Shown here: positions 63,816 to 64,000 of the stretch, piece by piece
How positions within the stretch are numbered: position 1 is the stretch's first letter
Layout: each line of letters starts with the position of its first letter
Assembly (NCBI RefSeq): GCF_003269425.1
Contig: NZ_CP030104.1
Coordinates: 310,001 to 374,000 of the forward strand
Source: Flagellimonas maritima
Lineage (GTDB): Bacteria > Bacteroidota > Bacteroidia > Flavobacteriales > Flavobacteriaceae
DNA length: 64,000 nt
Direction of reading: 5' to 3'
Made by a program: the position numbers and the translations under genes
Notes under the pieces: model-generated
The model's input: only the letters and a program-made list of their open reading frames with translations
Databases searched by the model: none
What the model was told of the DNA's origin: nothing

Positions 63816-64000
63816 ATGTCATCCAAAAAAGAGCTTTTTGCACGGTTCGGTATCGCTTCAAAAGGTACTGTTTACATAATCGTAAGTATTCTAACATTAT
63901 TATCCGCATTCAATGCGGGTGGGAAACAATCAGGAAGTAGGGATGCCATTGAATATATTGCAAATCAAAGTTATGGTACTATTCTTTTGAGCATTGTAGC
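63816..64000 (+). CDS. DUF1206 family membrane protein (partial, 5' end)
   Basis: ATG at 63816 opens a frame that runs past the window end: 61 complete codons. The start MSSKKELFARFGIASKGTVY and the following hydrophobic helix IIVSILTLLSAFNAGGK, then SRDAIEYIANQSYGTILLSI, match the DUF1206 pattern (a repeated GxxAxGxVY helix hairpin). Function unknown. A longer frame seen at 63755 is in another register and lacks these features. Confidence 0.72.
   Translation, partial: MSSKKELFARFGIASKGTVYIIVSILTLLSAFNAGGKQSGSRDAIEYIANQSYGTILLSIV

Overview
This window is chromosomal DNA from a marine-type Flavobacteriaceae bacterium (Bacteroidota). The evidence is a giant secreted protein with SprB-type repeats, a SusC/SusD pair, the gliding lipoprotein GldI, TAnnTTTG promoter elements, a methylmalonyl-CoA mutase split into two subunits, and lineage-restricted small families (DUF5683, DUF6122, DUF3810, DUF6503). 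The DNA is AT-rich. I saw no rRNA, tRNA, insertion sequence, prophage or CRISPR array. The genus cannot be fixed from the sequence alone.

Layout. Bases 1-6090 (minus) are the first 2030 codons of a giant repeat protein that continues out of the window. A lipoprotein sugar dehydrogenase follows. Bases 7380-22175 look like one peptidoglycan-recycling locus: murQ and a DeoR-type regulator (minus) diverge from nagB fused to a PIG-L deacetylase domain, susC and susD. After a terminator come a DigH/GHL10-like lipoprotein, a GNAT protein, an AmpG-like permease, a NagZ-like GH3 enzyme, a methyltransferase and anmK. Together they could take muropeptide glycan from outside or from turnover through anhydro-MurNAc, MurNAc-6-P and GlcNAc-6-P to fructose-6-P.

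Bases 22191-32057 hold a Bcr/CflA exporter, a three-gene acyl-CoA carboxylase (minus), then udk, an FtsB/DivIC-like gene and both methylmalonyl-CoA mutase subunits (plus). This gives a propionyl-CoA to succinyl-CoA route lacking only a visible epimerase. Bases 32193-37978 are a housekeeping run: parA, parB, DUF5683, dapB, lepB, a WbqC-like gene and DUF6122. Bases 37967-44351 (minus) hold an EEP-family protein, two rhomboids, mutL, a small membrane protein, ribH and a TPR protein. recF, a lipoprotein and DUF721 follow on plus, then ndk and a PhoD-like phosphatase on minus.

Bases 47921-50600 are a tight nrnA-gldI-immunophilin operon. A DUF3810 putative metallopeptidase and two secreted amidohydrolase-family proteins come next, then DUF6503 (minus), an rRNA/tRNA methyltransferase, an M48 protease, a RelA/SpoT protein, a Fur-family regulator, purA and the start of a DUF1206 membrane protein. 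Short repeats lie in three gene-free gaps: a 14-unit heptamer array at 23890, a 23-bp inverted repeat at 42913/43084 and a REP-like hairpin at 56279.
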